Shown here one piece after another: positions 1 through 11,155 of a stretch of DNA of 64,000 nt. This DNA is from JAIOQA01 sp035493675. GTDB lineage: Bacteria; Myxococcota_A; Polyangia; Haliangiales; Haliangiaceae. Position 1 is the stretch's first letter, and the number at the start of each line of letters is the position of its first letter. The stretch is taken from positions 1 through 64,000 of the forward strand of contig DATJIA010000312.1 of the NCBI GenBank assembly GCA_035493675.1, given 5' to 3'. The position numbers and the translations under genes were made by a program. Below the pieces are notes generated by a model. It was given only the letters and a program-made list of their open reading frames with translations. It searched no databases and had not been told where the DNA came from.

Positions 1-1854
<1,854 letters not shown>

Positions 1855-1865
1855 GAGTTAGGACC

Positions 1866-2588
1866 TCAGGGACCGATCTTGGTGTTCGAGCCGTCCATGT
1901 TGGCCGGCGCGCTCGCGATGACCTGGGTCATGCCGCCGTCGAAGATCAGGTCGGCGCCCGACTTCATCTCGACCGCGTTCTGCGCCGTGACCTTCACCTG
2001 CAGACCCTCGGCCTTGAGCTTGCCGTTCTTGCAGGTGATGTTGAGCTTGCCGTCCATCGCCGCGACGAGGACGCCGCCCGAGCCGGCGTCGCCGGGACGC
2101 GGCACATCGGAGGCGTTGGGGCCGTCGCCCGACTTCGCGAACTTGCCGACGGCGACGACGTTCTTGGCCGTCTTGTCGGCCATCACGACCTTGCCGTTCG
2201 ACGAGTCGTCGAGGATCACGACCGAGCCGGCGCGGCTGCGATAGCCGCGGAAGTCGTTCTTGCCGCCGCCGCCGTCTTCGGCCGGCTTGTCGGTCTTGTT
2301 CCAGACGCCGCCGAGGATCACGGGATAGTTGATGTCGCCGGCGATGAACATCACCGCGACGGTGTCGCCGACGTCGGGCAGCGTGTACCAGCCGAACTTG
2401 TCGCCCGCCATCGGCGTCGACAGCTGCGCCCACCAGCTCTGATCCTGATCGCCGTTGTCGAGCCAGGGGAACTTCACCTTGATGCGCGCGATCCCCTTCT
2501 CGTCATCCTTGTTCTGGGTGACGACGGCGAAATACACGCCGACGAACGTCGGGTCGCCGCTCGGCTGTCGAGGACCGCCTGCGCGCAC
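1866..2588 (-). CDS. eCIS spike protein, gpV/gp5 OB-fold domain (C-terminal half of Afp8/Pvc8 type)
   Basis: This 240-aa protein contains RIKVKFPWL (about residue 35) and FIAGDINYPVILGGVWN (about 80-96), the signature of the phage baseplate assembly gpV / VgrG OB-fold. A repetitive Lys/Asp/Gly beta-spike tail ends near the stop. Start: GTG at 2588 shares one base with the TAG stop of the upstream gpD-like gene, which implies translational coupling; the much longer open frame into the gpD gene is a shadow. In Afp/PVC the gpD and gpV modules are one protein; here they are two separate genes. Expected role: the trimeric tip of the tail tube that pierces the target envelope. Confidence 0.85.
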   Translation of the reverse strand: MRAGGPRQPSGDPTFVGVYFAVVTQNKDDEKGIARIKVKFPWLDNGDQDQSWWAQLSTPMAGDKFGWYTLPDVGDTVAVMFIAGDINYPVILGGVWNKTDKPAEDGGGGKNDFRGYRSRAGSVVILDDSSNGKVVMADKTAKNVVAVGKFAKSGDGPNASDVPRPGDAGSGGVLVAAMDGKLNITCKNGKLKAEGLQVKVTAQNAVEMKSGADLIFDGGMTQVIASAPANMDGSNTKIGP

Positions 2589-3679
2589 TACTGGCCCTTC
2601 TGCGCGTCGCGCGCGAGTTTGAGGACGGTCGTGTAGCCGCCTTGCGCCGACGCGCCGTGGCCGCCGCCGCCGTGGCTGTACATGTGCGCGCAGCCGGTGA
2701 GGAAGTACTTCCCGTTGAAGAGGTTGTCGGTCGTGGTCTCGTCGACGATGATCTTCACGACGATGCCGGGCTTGAAGTCGGGATGGCCGATGCACTCGGC
2801 CTCGCCCGTGATGAAGCTCATCGAGGCGTCGTCGAGCTTCGACTGCGCGATCGCCTTGGCTTCCTCCACGCTCCGGATCGGATGATCGACGGTGACCGTC
2901 TTGGCCTGTCCGAACGGGTTGGCGGCGCCTGCGGCGTTGGTCGCGCCGAGCTTCGACGACTGCGCGTTGACGACGCCCGAGATGGCTTCCTTCTTCTCCG
3001 GATCCCAGCCGCGCACTTCCACGCTGTTGACGACCGCCGCCGACGACGAGCGGAAGCCCGCCTTCTTGATGCGGTGACCGGTGCCCGGGTTCTTCGAGAT
3101 CTTGAGCTCGATGCCCGAGTCCTGATCGGTCTTGGGCTTCTTGAAGTGGAGCGTCGAGTCCTCGACCCACACCGCGTAGCCGATGCGCGCCGCGCGGATG
3201 CGGAGGAACTCGAGATCGTTCTGCGCGTGCTTGTAGACGTGCTCGTGCTTGATGTTGACGTCGCTGTCGCACTGCGCGGACAGGCCGTGATCACCGACGA
3301 TCGCGTTGACGATGTCGTTGTCGGACTGCTTCTGGAACGTGCGCGACTTGCGGCCGCGGAGCAGGCGATGGAGCTTGTCGAACGCGCGGACGACGCACTT
3401 CGACTCGCCGCCGGCCTCGTAGGTCGGCTCGAGCCCGACGAGCTCGCCCTTGAAGATGCACGTGTTCTGATCGGTGACCTGCACCTCGACCGAGTCGCCC
3501 TGCGCGTGCGCGTTCGAGTGCCGGTGGCCCTTGTTCTGGAGCGTGATCACCGCCATCCACGGCTGGTTGAGATCCTGATCGACGACGAAGCGGATCACCT
3601 CGTCGTCGGGCACGTCGGTGCCGTTGATCTTGATCTTGATCTTGGCCGCGCCAGCTCTGCTGTTCGGGTCCTGCGCCAT
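2588..3679 (-). CDS. gpD-like late-control protein, spike base (N-terminal half of Afp8/Pvc8 type)
   Basis: A 363-aa protein of the phage late control gene D / gp27-like family. Typical features are an N-terminal beta domain, GELVGLEPTYEAGGESKCVV followed by FDKLHRLLRGR, and NDLEFLRIRAARIGYAVWV in the middle. Its length matches gpD proteins that lack the fused OB/spike domain, and that domain is supplied by the next gene with a 1-nt overlap. Known role: it forms the ring that adapts the hexameric tube to the trimeric spike. It sits 13 nt after the CIS_tube-like gene. The C-terminus is Gly/His-rich (HGGGGHG), which I cannot interpret. Confidence 0.85.
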   Translation of the reverse strand: MAQDPNSRAGAAKIKIKINGTDVPDDEVIRFVVDQDLNQPWMAVITLQNKGHRHSNAHAQGDSVEVQVTDQNTCIFKGELVGLEPTYEAGGESKCVVRAFDKLHRLLRGRKSRTFQKQSDNDIVNAIVGDHGLSAQCDSDVNIKHEHVYKHAQNDLEFLRIRAARIGYAVWVEDSTLHFKKPKTDQDSGIELKISKNPGTGHRIKKAGFRSSSAAVVNSVEVRGWDPEKKEAISGVVNAQSSKLGATNAAGAANPFGQAKTVTVDHPIRSVEEAKAIAQSKLDDASMSFITGEAECIGHPDFKPGIVVKIIVDETTTDNLFNGKYFLTGCAHMYSHGGGGHGASAQGGYTTVLKLARDAQKGQ

Positions 3680-3692
3680 GCGAGCCCTCCGC

Positions 3693-4235
3693 TCAGGTGC
3701 CCTTCTTGAAGCTGAGCTTGTCTGCTTCCTTCACCTTGACGGTGCAGGTCGCGCGGACCGGCGTGCCGTCGGGGAGGAACATCGTGTACTTGGTCGAGAC
3801 CGATTCGATGACGCCGACGAACGCCGGCAGGTTGCCGGAGCCGCGGCCGAAGACGACCGCGACCTTGTGCGGGCGCTTGTGGTCCTCGTCGCTCGCGTTG
3901 GCGTCGCGGACCTTGGCGAGCTCGAGGAGCGCGTCGACCTGCGCCTGCACGCTCGCCTTCTTCTCGAAGCCGTCGAAGGTCAGCTCGAGGCCGAGCGAGC
4001 GGCCGTCGGCGCCGGTGAACTCGAGGTGCGGCTGATCGCCCTTCGAGTCCTTGTGCTTCGACCACGGGACCGACTTGTCGACGGAGAGCTCGCGCGGGTT
4101 GTACTGCGCCTCGATGCCCTTGGTCGGCTCGTCGAGGCTGCCGATCTGCAGCTTCTGCAGCTTGTCAGTGCCGGCGTATTCGAACCGGTCGCTGATCTTG
4201 CCACTGGGGCGGATGTCGTTCGGGCTGCTGCTCAT
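3693..4235 (-). CDS. CIS tube-initiator / Afp7-like protein lacking a LysM tail
   Basis: This 180-aa protein begins with a polar leader, then KLQKLQIGSL and EAQYNPRELSVDKSVPWSKH. The YNP-ExxxxKxxPW pattern is the hallmark of the contractile-injection-system tube/LysM family next to spike genes (Afp7/Pvc7). Family members usually carry a C-terminal LysM repeat; this one stops at a Lys-rich end (LSFKKGT) after about 180 residues, so LysM is absent. ATG 4235 overlaps the TGA of the giant upstream gene (ATGA). Inferred role: the first tube ring or an adaptor between tube and spike base. Confidence 0.8.
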   Translation of the reverse strand: MSSSPNDIRPSGKISDRFEYAGTDKLQKLQIGSLDEPTKGIEAQYNPRELSVDKSVPWSKHKDSKGDQPHLEFTGADGRSLGLELTFDGFEKKASVQAQVDALLELAKVRDANASDEDHKRPHKVAVVFGRGSGNLPAFVGVIESVSTKYTMFLPDGTPVRATCTVKVKEADKLSFKKGT

Positions 4236-7200
4236 AGATACGGCTCCCCGTTGCGTTCACGCGCGATGTCGATGAGGCGAAGGATCTCGGCGTAGACGTC
4301 TTGCGCGATCTTCTCGATGTCGGGCTTCTCGCCCTTGCCGTGCGACTGACCGCCGTGCGCGCCCGGCGAGCTGGGCGCGCCGCGCGACGACGAGCCGCGC
4401 GCGTCGGCGGCGATCGAGGCCTGCGCGCGCGACGGCGCGGCGGTGACCAGCGTCAGGTCGGCGACGCTGAGATCGGAGCCGGGCGAGTACGAGCCGAGCA
4501 CCTTGCGCGCGGCGCTCTCGAACCAGGGCGGGATCTCGGCTTCGCCGCCGCCGTGGCGCGCGAACGGCACGCCGGTGCGGACGAGCTCGGGCGACGCGGT
4601 CGGCGCGCGCAGCACGGCGCCGACCTCGCGCTCGGGGCGGGCCGCGGCGGCGCGCTCTTCGCGCGACGGGGGCGGCTCGCTCGATTCGACGTACGTGCGG
4701 TCGGTGTCGGCGAAGCGAGCGCCGGGGCGCGCGGCGCCGCGCACGCTGCGCAGCTCCGCGGTGCTCGGCGCGACCAACGAGCCGAGCGCGTCGCCGGCGC
4801 GCGACGCGAGCGAGGCGAGGCCCGGGCGGACATCGGCGCCGAGCGGCGCGCTGTCGTCGATCTCGGCCTTCGCGGCGGCGCGCTCGCGCTCGCCCGACAA
4901 GACCAGCGGGATCATCGACCACGCGGCGGCCGCGCGCTCGGTCGGCGACACGGCGCGCTCGTCACCGGCGAGCCCGGTCGGACGCGAGAGGATCGCGAGC
5001 GCGCGCGCGGCGCGCGCCGACGGCGACAGCGAGCGGCCGTCGCTCGACTGCGAGAGCGCCAGGTAGACCGACTCGAAGCGGCGGCGCACCGGCGCGTCGC
5101 CGAGCATCGGCGACGGCAGCGCGGCGGCGCTGACGGTCGCGAGGCCCGGCTCGCCGGCGGGGAGGCCCGCGTCGGCGGCGTCGGTCGTGCCGGTGAGCGA
5201 GCCCAGCATCGTCGACGCGGGGGCGGCCGCGCTCGCGGGCGAGGTCGCGCTCGGCGCGACCGCTTGATCGGCATACGTCGCGGCGTCGGGCGACGACGCC
5301 GACGTCATCGACATCATCGACGCGGCCATCGACCACGGCGCGCGCGACGCCGCGCGCGGATCGCTCGCGGCCGCGACCTCGCGGCTCACGACCCACGAGC
5401 CGAGATCGGCGACGGCGCTCGCGGCGAGCAGCTCGAGCGCGGCGACCGGCAAGGTCGCGAGGCCCTCGGGCGTGGTCGCGCGGAGCCCGACCGCGCCGAC
5501 GGTGGCGGCGGGCCAGAGGAACGCGCCGCGCGGCAGGCGCTTCTCGATGCCGAACAGCTGCGCGCGCTCGCCGGGCGCCGGAGCCGCGAACGCCGACGCG
5601 GCGCTGGAGGCTGAAGCCGATGGATACGCGGTGATCGGCGCGGCGATCGCATCGGGGGCGCGCGTCTCGATCATGCCGGGCGACGCGGGCGCGCCGGGCA
5701 TCGTGCCCCCGGCGATCGCGCCCCGCGTCGCGTCGGGCGCCGCGGTCTCCGACGGCGCGACGACGGGCATGCCCGCCTCGACGGCGGCGAGCGCACGCGC
5801 GCTCGGCGCGCCGCCCGCGCGGATCGCGGCGGCGCGTGCGGTCTGCACGTCGGAGCCGGCCTGCACCGCGCGGAGGAAGGTCAGATCGATCGCGGTCGCC
5901 ATCGCGGCGAGGCCGCTCGGGCCCGCGATCGCGAGGCGCTGCGCCTGCGCCGCCTCGGCGGGACCGAAGCCGTAGACGCGCGCGGCCAGCACGATCTCGG
6001 GCGCGACGAAGTCGAACGAGAGATCCGCGGAGCTGCGCTCCTGCTCGACGGCCCAGCTCTGCGCCATGACGGCCGTCATGCCGGGCGCGCCGGTCCACGC
6101 GGTGCGCGGCGGCTGCGCGAGCGGCGCATCGAGGCCCATCGCGCTCGCGCCGATCGTGCTCGGAGATCCAGCCGCGGCGCCGATCGACGCGGACGGCGTG
6201 ACGGCGGTGGGCGACGCGTCGGCGCGCGTGATCATCTCGGCGATCGGCGACGCGAGGAGCTGCGAGCGCACCGCGATCATCTCGGCAGCGCGAGCGGCGG
6301 CGAACGGAGCGGACGCAGCGGGCGTCGTCGCGGCGGCGGCCGGCGCGGCCGCAGACGCAGCAGACGTCGTGGACGGCGCGATCGCGCCGTCGGTGCGATC
6401 GGCCGCGGTCGCGGGCGTCGGGATCGACGGCGCGCGGCGCGCGATGCGCTCCTCGCCGAGCGCGCCGGTCGGGCCGAGCTCGCGGCCGGTCGCGGGCGCG
6501 CCGGGCAGCTCGGGCGCGACGTACGCCGCCTCGGGCGCGAGCGACGCGAGACGCGACATCGTCGCCTGGGCGCTGATCGCGGCCTCCGGCGTCGCGAAGT
6601 GCCCGAAGTGGGCGAGCGTCGGCCACGCGGCCGCGCCGCCGGTGGTCGCGAAGCGCATCGCCGGCGCGAGCACGCCGTCGAGGTACGACGCGACGAGTCC
6701 GTCGGTGTAGAGCGCGCGGGTGTCGAACGACGGCGCCGACGGCAGCGCGAGCAGTGACGAGAGCGCGGGCGCGATCGGCGACGACGCGAGCGCGGCGTGC
6801 ATGCCGGCGCCCGGCGCCGACGGCACGGTGCGCGCGATGCGATCGACGAGCTGCACGCTCGGCGTGTTGACGGTCGGCGCGCCGGCGGGCGCGGTGCTGG
6901 CCGGCGTCGCGGTCGCGGCCGCGGCGGCCGGCGCAGGCGCGGCCGGCGCGGTCGCGCGCGGCGCGGGACGCTGCGGCGCCGCCTGCGGGCGGAAGATCGC
7001 GGCGTAGACGTCGTCCGGAACCGACTCGGCGTCGTCGAAGCGCGGCGCGCTGGCCGGCGGGGCGGCCGGCGTCGGCGTCGGCGTCGCGGCAATCGGCGGC
7101 GCCGCGGCGGGCTCCGGCGCGATCACGGGCTGTGCGATCGGCGCGCGCGCGGCGGGGCGCGCGGTCGCGCGGGTCTCGAAGACGTCGCCGGCGCTGCGCG

Positions 7201-8878
7201 CCTCGGGCGCGCGACGGAAGTCGGGCGCCGCCGGCGCGACGTACACGGCGTCGGGCGCCGCGGACGCGCGCATGCGCAGCGGCGCGAGCAACGGCGACGA
7301 AGCGAACGACATCGGCGCGGTCACCGCGTCGATTGCGGCGAGCGATTGCGGCGACGCGCCCGCGAAGCGCGCGAGCCAGCGATCCGCCCACGCGACGTGC
7401 TCGACGGCGGCGGGACGCTCGGCCGCGATCGCGCCGAGCGCGCCGGCCGAGGCCGCGGGCATCGCCCACACGGGCGCGAACGAAGGACGAGCGGCCGCTT
7501 CCGTCGTCGCGGCTTCGCGCGCGGGCGCCGACGGCGCGGCAGCGTGCGCCGCCATCGCCATCGCGGGCACCGCCGAGGTCATCGGGCGTCGCACGACGCT
7601 CGCCGTGTCGACACCGCTGACGAGGCCGCCGAGCCCGGCCGGCATCGCGACGCGCGGACCACCGGCGGGCTCGGGCGCGACGCCCGCCGCCGCGCCACGC
7701 GCGAGCAGCTCGATCGCGCGGAACGCGCTCGCCGCCGCGGGCGACGACGAGATCGTCTGCGCGAGCGACGCGATCGCCGCCGGCGACATCGCGCCCGGGA
7801 TCGTCTCCTGGGTCGCCGTCGCGGTGGGCGCGCTGATCGTCGGCGCCGCCGACGGCGCGAGCTCGCGCGCGGTCTCGGCCGTGCGCGGAGCTTCGGCCTG
7901 CGCCTGCGTGATCGTCTCGGCGGTCGTCGACGGCGCGGTCATCGACGGCGCGGTCGCCGACGGCGCGGCGATCTGCGCGGGCGCCTCGACCTGCGCGCGC
8001 GACTGCGCGCGAACTTCTTCGATCTGGCGGATCGCGGTCGCGAGCTGCGCTTGCATCGCGGGCGTGCTCGGCGCGGGCGCGGCCGCGCGCGGCGCGGCGA
8101 ACCGCGGCGCTTCGCTCGCCGGCTCCGGCGCGGAGATCTCGCGACCACGCGGCGCGCGCAGCTCCGCCGGCGCGACGAACGACAGCGCGCCGAGGATCGG
8201 CGAGCGCTCCGCGGTCGACAGGCCGCTCGAGATCGCTTGGCCGATCGTCCCGGCGAACACCTGCGCGGCCTGCGCGGCGGCGAACGGCACCAGCGGGCTG
8301 TACGCGGCGAGCGGACGCGCCGCGACCGCCGCCGACGGGACCGCCGGCAACGCGTTGCCGATCCCACCGTCGGGCGCGATCTGCATCGACGACGACGCGA
8401 TCGACAGCGACGGCGCGACGAGCTCCATCGGCATCGCCGCGGGCGCCGCCATGCTCGGCGCGGTCTGCACGTACGTGCCGCGCGTCGTCACCGCCATCGC
8501 GGAGCGGCCGGGCGACGCGTACGAGACCTGGCGAGCCGCCGCCATCCAGTCGAGCTCGTCCTGGTACCACGGACGCGGGAAGACCCACGACACCGGCGCG
8601 ACCGCGCGCTGGCCCCAGCCGCTCTGCGCGTAATCGTCGAACACCCGCAGCGACGCCGACTTCTGCGCCGCCTCGACCCACGGAGACACCAGGCGATCGA
8701 CGAACGCGAGCGAGCGCAGCGAGCGCGAGCGCGGCGCGCCCTGCCCGCCTTCCGGCGCCCATCGCTCGACATGACGCTCCGACGCGTGCAGCGCCATCGA
8801 GGTCGCGCGCGACTGGAACGGCGTCGGCGCTTCGAGCGCCGCCGTCAGAGCCTTGGTCTCGGTGGGTTCGTCTTTCAT
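4232..8878 (-). CDS. Giant Ala/Pro-rich eCIS-associated protein (1548 aa)
   Basis: I do not recognise a whole-length family. Seen: residues 1 to about 115 are normal in composition, with WGQRAVAPVSWVFPRPWYQD. A very long stretch (about 150-1450) is dominated by Ala, Pro, Ser and Thr with scattered Arg/Met. A charged amphipathic C-terminus, DIEKIAQDVYAEILRLIDIA, is followed by RERNGEPY. Short C-terminal helices of that type occur on Ala/Pro-rich proteins encoded between the tube and Afp7-like genes of other eCIS loci (recollection, unverified). It lies 7 nt after the tube gene and overlaps the next gene by ATGA, so it is embedded in the structural operon. Possible roles are baseplate-associated scaffold, cargo-retention or lumen filler, or surface fibre. 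A tape measure is less likely because no long heptad pattern is visible. Confidence 0.75.
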   Translation of the reverse strand: MKDEPTETKALTAALEAPTPFQSRATSMALHASERHVERWAPEGGQGAPRSRSLRSLAFVDRLVSPWVEAAQKSASLRVFDDYAQSGWGQRAVAPVSWVFPRPWYQDELDWMAAARQVSYASPGRSAMAVTTRGTYVQTAPSMAAPAAMPMELVAPSLSIASSSMQIAPDGGIGNALPAVPSAAVAARPLAAYSPLVPFAAAQAAQVFAGTIGQAISSGLSTAERSPILGALSFVAPAELRAPRGREISAPEPASEAPRFAAPRAAAPAPSTPAMQAQLATAIRQIEEVRAQSRAQVEAPAQIAAPSATAPSMTAPSTTAETITQAQAEAPRTAETARELAPSAAPTISAPTATATQETIPGAMSPAAIASLAQTISSSPAAASAFRAIELLARGAAAGVAPEPAGGPRVAMPAGLGGLVSGVDTASVVRRPMTSAVPAMAMAAHAAAPSAPAREAATTEAAARPSFAPVWAMPAASAGALGAIAAERPAAVEHVAWADRWLARFAGASPQSLAAIDAVTAPMSFASSPLLAPLRMRASAAPDAVYVAPAAPDFRRAPEARSAGDVFETRATARPAARAPIAQPVIAPEPAAAPPIAATPTPTPAAPPASAPRFDDAESVPDDVYAAIFRPQAAPQRPAPRATAPAAPAPAAAAATATPASTAPAGAPTVNTPSVQLVDRIARTVPSAPGAGMHAALASSPIAPALSSLLALPSAPSFDTRALYTDGLVASYLDGVLAPAMRFATTGGAAAWPTLAHFGHFATPEAAISAQATMSRLASLAPEAAYVAPELPGAPATGRELGPTGALGEERIARRAPSIPTPATAADRTDGAIAPSTTSAASAAAPAAAATTPAASAPFAAARAAEMIAVRSQLLASPIAEMITRADASPTAVTPSASIGAAAGSPSTIGASAMGLDAPLAQPPRTAWTGAPGMTAVMAQSWAVEQERSSADLSFDFVAPEIVLAARVYGFGPAEAAQAQRLAIAGPSGLAAMATAIDLTFLRAVQAGSDVQTARAAAIRAGGAPSARALAAVEAGMPVVAPSETAAPDATRGAIAGGTMPGAPASPGMIETRAPDAIAAPITAYPSASASSAASAFAAPAPGERAQLFGIEKRLPRGAFLWPAATVGAVGLRATTPEGLATLPVAALELLAASAVADLGSWVVSREVAAASDPRAASRAPWSMAASMMSMTSASSPDAATYADQAVAPSATSPASAAAPASTMLGSLTGTTDAADAGLPAGEPGLATVSAAALPSPMLGDAPVRRRFESVYLALSQSSDGRSLSPSARAARALAILSRPTGLAGDERAVSPTERAAAAWSMIPLVLSGERERAAAKAEIDDSAPLGADVRPGLASLASRAGDALGSLVAPSTAELRSVRGAARPGARFADTDRTYVESSEPPPSREERAAAARPEREVGAVLRAPTASPELVRTGVPFARHGGGEAEIPPWFESAARKVLGSYSPGSDLSVADLTLVTAAPSRAQASIAADARGSSSRGAPSSPGAHGGQSHGKGEKPDIEKIAQDVYAEILRLIDIARERNGEPYL

Positions 8879-8885
8879 CGCGCGC

Positions 8886-9332
8886 TCAGGAGATCGTCAG
8901 GCCGTGATGCGCGAGCTCGAGCGTCTCGATCGCGACCTCGTTCTTCGACGCGTCGAACTCGCTGAGCTCCCACTTGAGCGGCATGCAGTCCTTCGCCGTC
9001 CACGTCTGGACGACGTTGAGCTGGCTGTCGAGCTGGATGATGTCGACGTTCTTGCGCTCCATCGTCCCTTCCATCCACTCCTTGCGCCACTTGAGGATGT
9101 CGGAGTCCTTGGAGAAGCCGCGCTTGAGCGTGATGTTCTTCCACTTCACGGCGCCGACGAGCTGCCACGTCGTGTTGTTGACGCCGCCTTCCTTCAGCGG
9201 CACCGCTTCCATCTCGTACGAGAGCCCGGCGGCCGACTTGAAGAACGCGGACGCGGTCCCGCCGATCTTCACCTGGAAGACATATGCGGGAAGCGGATCC
9301 TTGCGCGTCGTTCCGTTGCTCGAGCCAGCCAT
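8886..9332 (-). CDS. eCIS inner tube protein (T4 gp19-like)
   Basis: This 148-aa protein has the compact tail-tube pattern: PAYVFQVKIGG at the N-terminus, then AAGLSYEMEAVPLKEGGVNN, LKRGFSKDSDILKWRKEW, and the closing EVAIETLELAHHGLTIS. All are characteristic of the gp19/Hcp-like tube family used by Afp1/Afp5 and R-type tails. Length is normal. The ATG is preceded by GAGGAGA at a good distance. It is the last gene before the giant Ala-rich protein and follows the longer sheath gene by 35 nt, the usual sheath-then-tube order. Role: hexamers stack to form the rigid inner tube that is expelled on sheath contraction. Confidence 0.92.
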   Translation of the reverse strand: MAGSSNGTTRKDPLPAYVFQVKIGGTASAFFKSAAGLSYEMEAVPLKEGGVNNTTWQLVGAVKWKNITLKRGFSKDSDILKWRKEWMEGTMERKNVDIIQLDSQLNVVQTWTAKDCMPLKWELSEFDASKNEVAIETLELAHHGLTIS

Positions 9333-9367
9333 GTTGTCTCTCCTCGTCAGTCTTCGTCAGCCGTCGG

Positions 9368-11128
9368 TCAACCGGCGTCGGGGCCGCCCATCTGCTGCAC
9401 CATCGTGACCATGATGAACTCCGTGGGGATCACCGGGGCCACGCCGATTTCACAGGTGAGGATGCCCTTGTCGATGTTGTCCGGCGGATTCGTCTCCGCA
9501 TCGCATCGTACGAAGAAGGCTTCCTCGGTCTTCCCTCCGACCAGCATGCCCTGTTGGAAGAGGGTCCCGAGGAACTTTTCGACGCGACTCCGGATCGTGT
9601 GCCAGGTGCCGGCGTCGTTCGGTTCGAAGGTGATCCACGCGAAGCCCGCGTCGAGGCTGCGCCGGAGCATGATGAACAAGCGGCGCACGTTGACGTACCG
9701 CCAGTTCGGATCGGATGACGCGGTGCGGCCACCCCACGGGCGCACGCCGCGCTGCACCCGGAAAGTGTTGACCGCATCATTGTTTAGGAGACCGAGATGG
9801 TCTTCTGTGACGCGCAGGGAAAGATCGGTCGCGCCGGCGATCGGCACGTTGGCGGGGACGAAGTGGACGCCGCCCTCGGTGTCGCGCCGGGCGGTGATCC
9901 CGGCCATCGGACCACTCGCCGGGATCGGCCGGGTCTTGCCGGTCGGCTGCTCGTACTGCAGCCACGGCCAGTAGAAGGCGCAGTAGCTCGAGTCGACGCG
10001 GCGGCGCCACCGCTGCACCCACTCGATGTCCTTCGACTGCGGGATGTCGAGGATCGCGAAGCGGTCCTTCTGGTTCTCGCAGATCGTGACCATCTGGTCC
10101 TGGATCCGCTGGACGCGCATCTCGCCCGCGGGGCCGGGCTCGCGCAGCTGGAAGATCATCGCGTCGGGGATCGCGAGGATCGCGGGCTCGTCGAGCGCGG
10201 CGAGCGCGAGCAGGCCCGCGCGATTGCCCGGGCCGTGATCGATCCCGATGAAGTCCTCGGTCGTGATCGCGTCGATGCCGTCGCGGCCGCCCGCGAGCCG
10301 CGTCAGCGGCAGCGGCTCGGGCATGTTGTGCGGCACCGGGCTCTTGGTCCCGAGATCCTCACAGCGGATCAAGCGCGAGCGCGACGCGATCACGCGCGGC
10401 GCGTAGTTGCGCGACGTCGGATGCATCTGCAGCTGCTTGAAGACCTCGCGGCGATCCTTGAGCGCGACGTGCAGCTCGAAGTCGAGCACCTCGAGGTGGG
10501 TCGGCGCCGCCGCGCGATGGCGGCGATTGACCGGCGTCTCGACGCCCCACTTGATCAACTTGTCGCTGACCTCGGTGAGGACGACGCAGTCGCTGTTCTC
10601 TTTGTCGAAGATGCGCACCAGCGCGCCGACCTCGAAGCCGCGCGTCGAGTTGACGTGCGCTTCGCCGGCGCCGATGTCGAGATCGCGCGTGAGCAACGCG
10701 GTCGCGCCCTTGGTGTGGACGCACTTGAACCAGACGTTGTTGCCCCAGCGTCCCTCGTTGAGCGCGCGCACCTTGAGCGAAGGCTTCGACCAGTCGTCGA
10801 CCTGCACGTGCTCGGCGCAGACCGCGTGATCGACGCCGAGCGCTTCGCCGTCGCGCGGCATGTGCGCGACGCGGACGACGAAGCACGCGTTACCGCCGTT
10901 GCGGAAGAACGCGTGGACGCTGTCGGACAGGAAGTGATCGTCGGAGTAGCCGAAGGTCTCGATGAACTCGTCCCAGTTCGCGATGCGAATGGGCTCGTTG
11001 ATCGGTCCCTTCTCGGTCAAGCCGACGAAGCCGGTCGTGCGCGTGTCGGCGATCGTGAGATCGGGCGACACCGGCTGCGTGAACGCTTGGTAGATGCCGG
11101 GTGGACGGAAATCGGCGGACGGTCGCAT
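9368..11128 (-). CDS. eCIS tail sheath protein, long form
   Basis: A 586-aa contractile sheath protein. The N-terminus has PGIYQAFTQPVSPDLTIADT, followed by TGFVGLTEKGPINEPIRI and FVVRVAHM. The conserved C-terminal half has YCAFYWPWLQYE, GITARRDTEGGVHFVPANVP, GVRPWGGRTASSDPNWRYVN and VRRLFIMLRRSLD. Compared with the 406-aa sheath at 13,065-14,285 it has an extra domain of roughly 150 residues in the middle (about 110-280), as in the larger Afp4-type sheath near the baseplate. The two sheaths share ends and spacing but are clearly diverged. It is preceded by the DUF6760-type small gene and followed by the tube gene. Role: energy-storing outer cylinder; probably the baseplate-proximal ring. Confidence 0.93.
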   Translation of the reverse strand: MRPSADFRPPGIYQAFTQPVSPDLTIADTRTTGFVGLTEKGPINEPIRIANWDEFIETFGYSDDHFLSDSVHAFFRNGGNACFVVRVAHMPRDGEALGVDHAVCAEHVQVDDWSKPSLKVRALNEGRWGNNVWFKCVHTKGATALLTRDLDIGAGEAHVNSTRGFEVGALVRIFDKENSDCVVLTEVSDKLIKWGVETPVNRRHRAAAPTHLEVLDFELHVALKDRREVFKQLQMHPTSRNYAPRVIASRSRLIRCEDLGTKSPVPHNMPEPLPLTRLAGGRDGIDAITTEDFIGIDHGPGNRAGLLALAALDEPAILAIPDAMIFQLREPGPAGEMRVQRIQDQMVTICENQKDRFAILDIPQSKDIEWVQRWRRRVDSSYCAFYWPWLQYEQPTGKTRPIPASGPMAGITARRDTEGGVHFVPANVPIAGATDLSLRVTEDHLGLLNNDAVNTFRVQRGVRPWGGRTASSDPNWRYVNVRRLFIMLRRSLDAGFAWITFEPNDAGTWHTIRSRVEKFLGTLFQQGMLVGGKTEEAFFVRCDAETNPPDNIDKGILTCEIGVAPVIPTEFIMVTMVQQMGGPDAG

Positions 11129-11155
11129 GCGGGCCCCTCAGTTGTCTCTTCGCGC

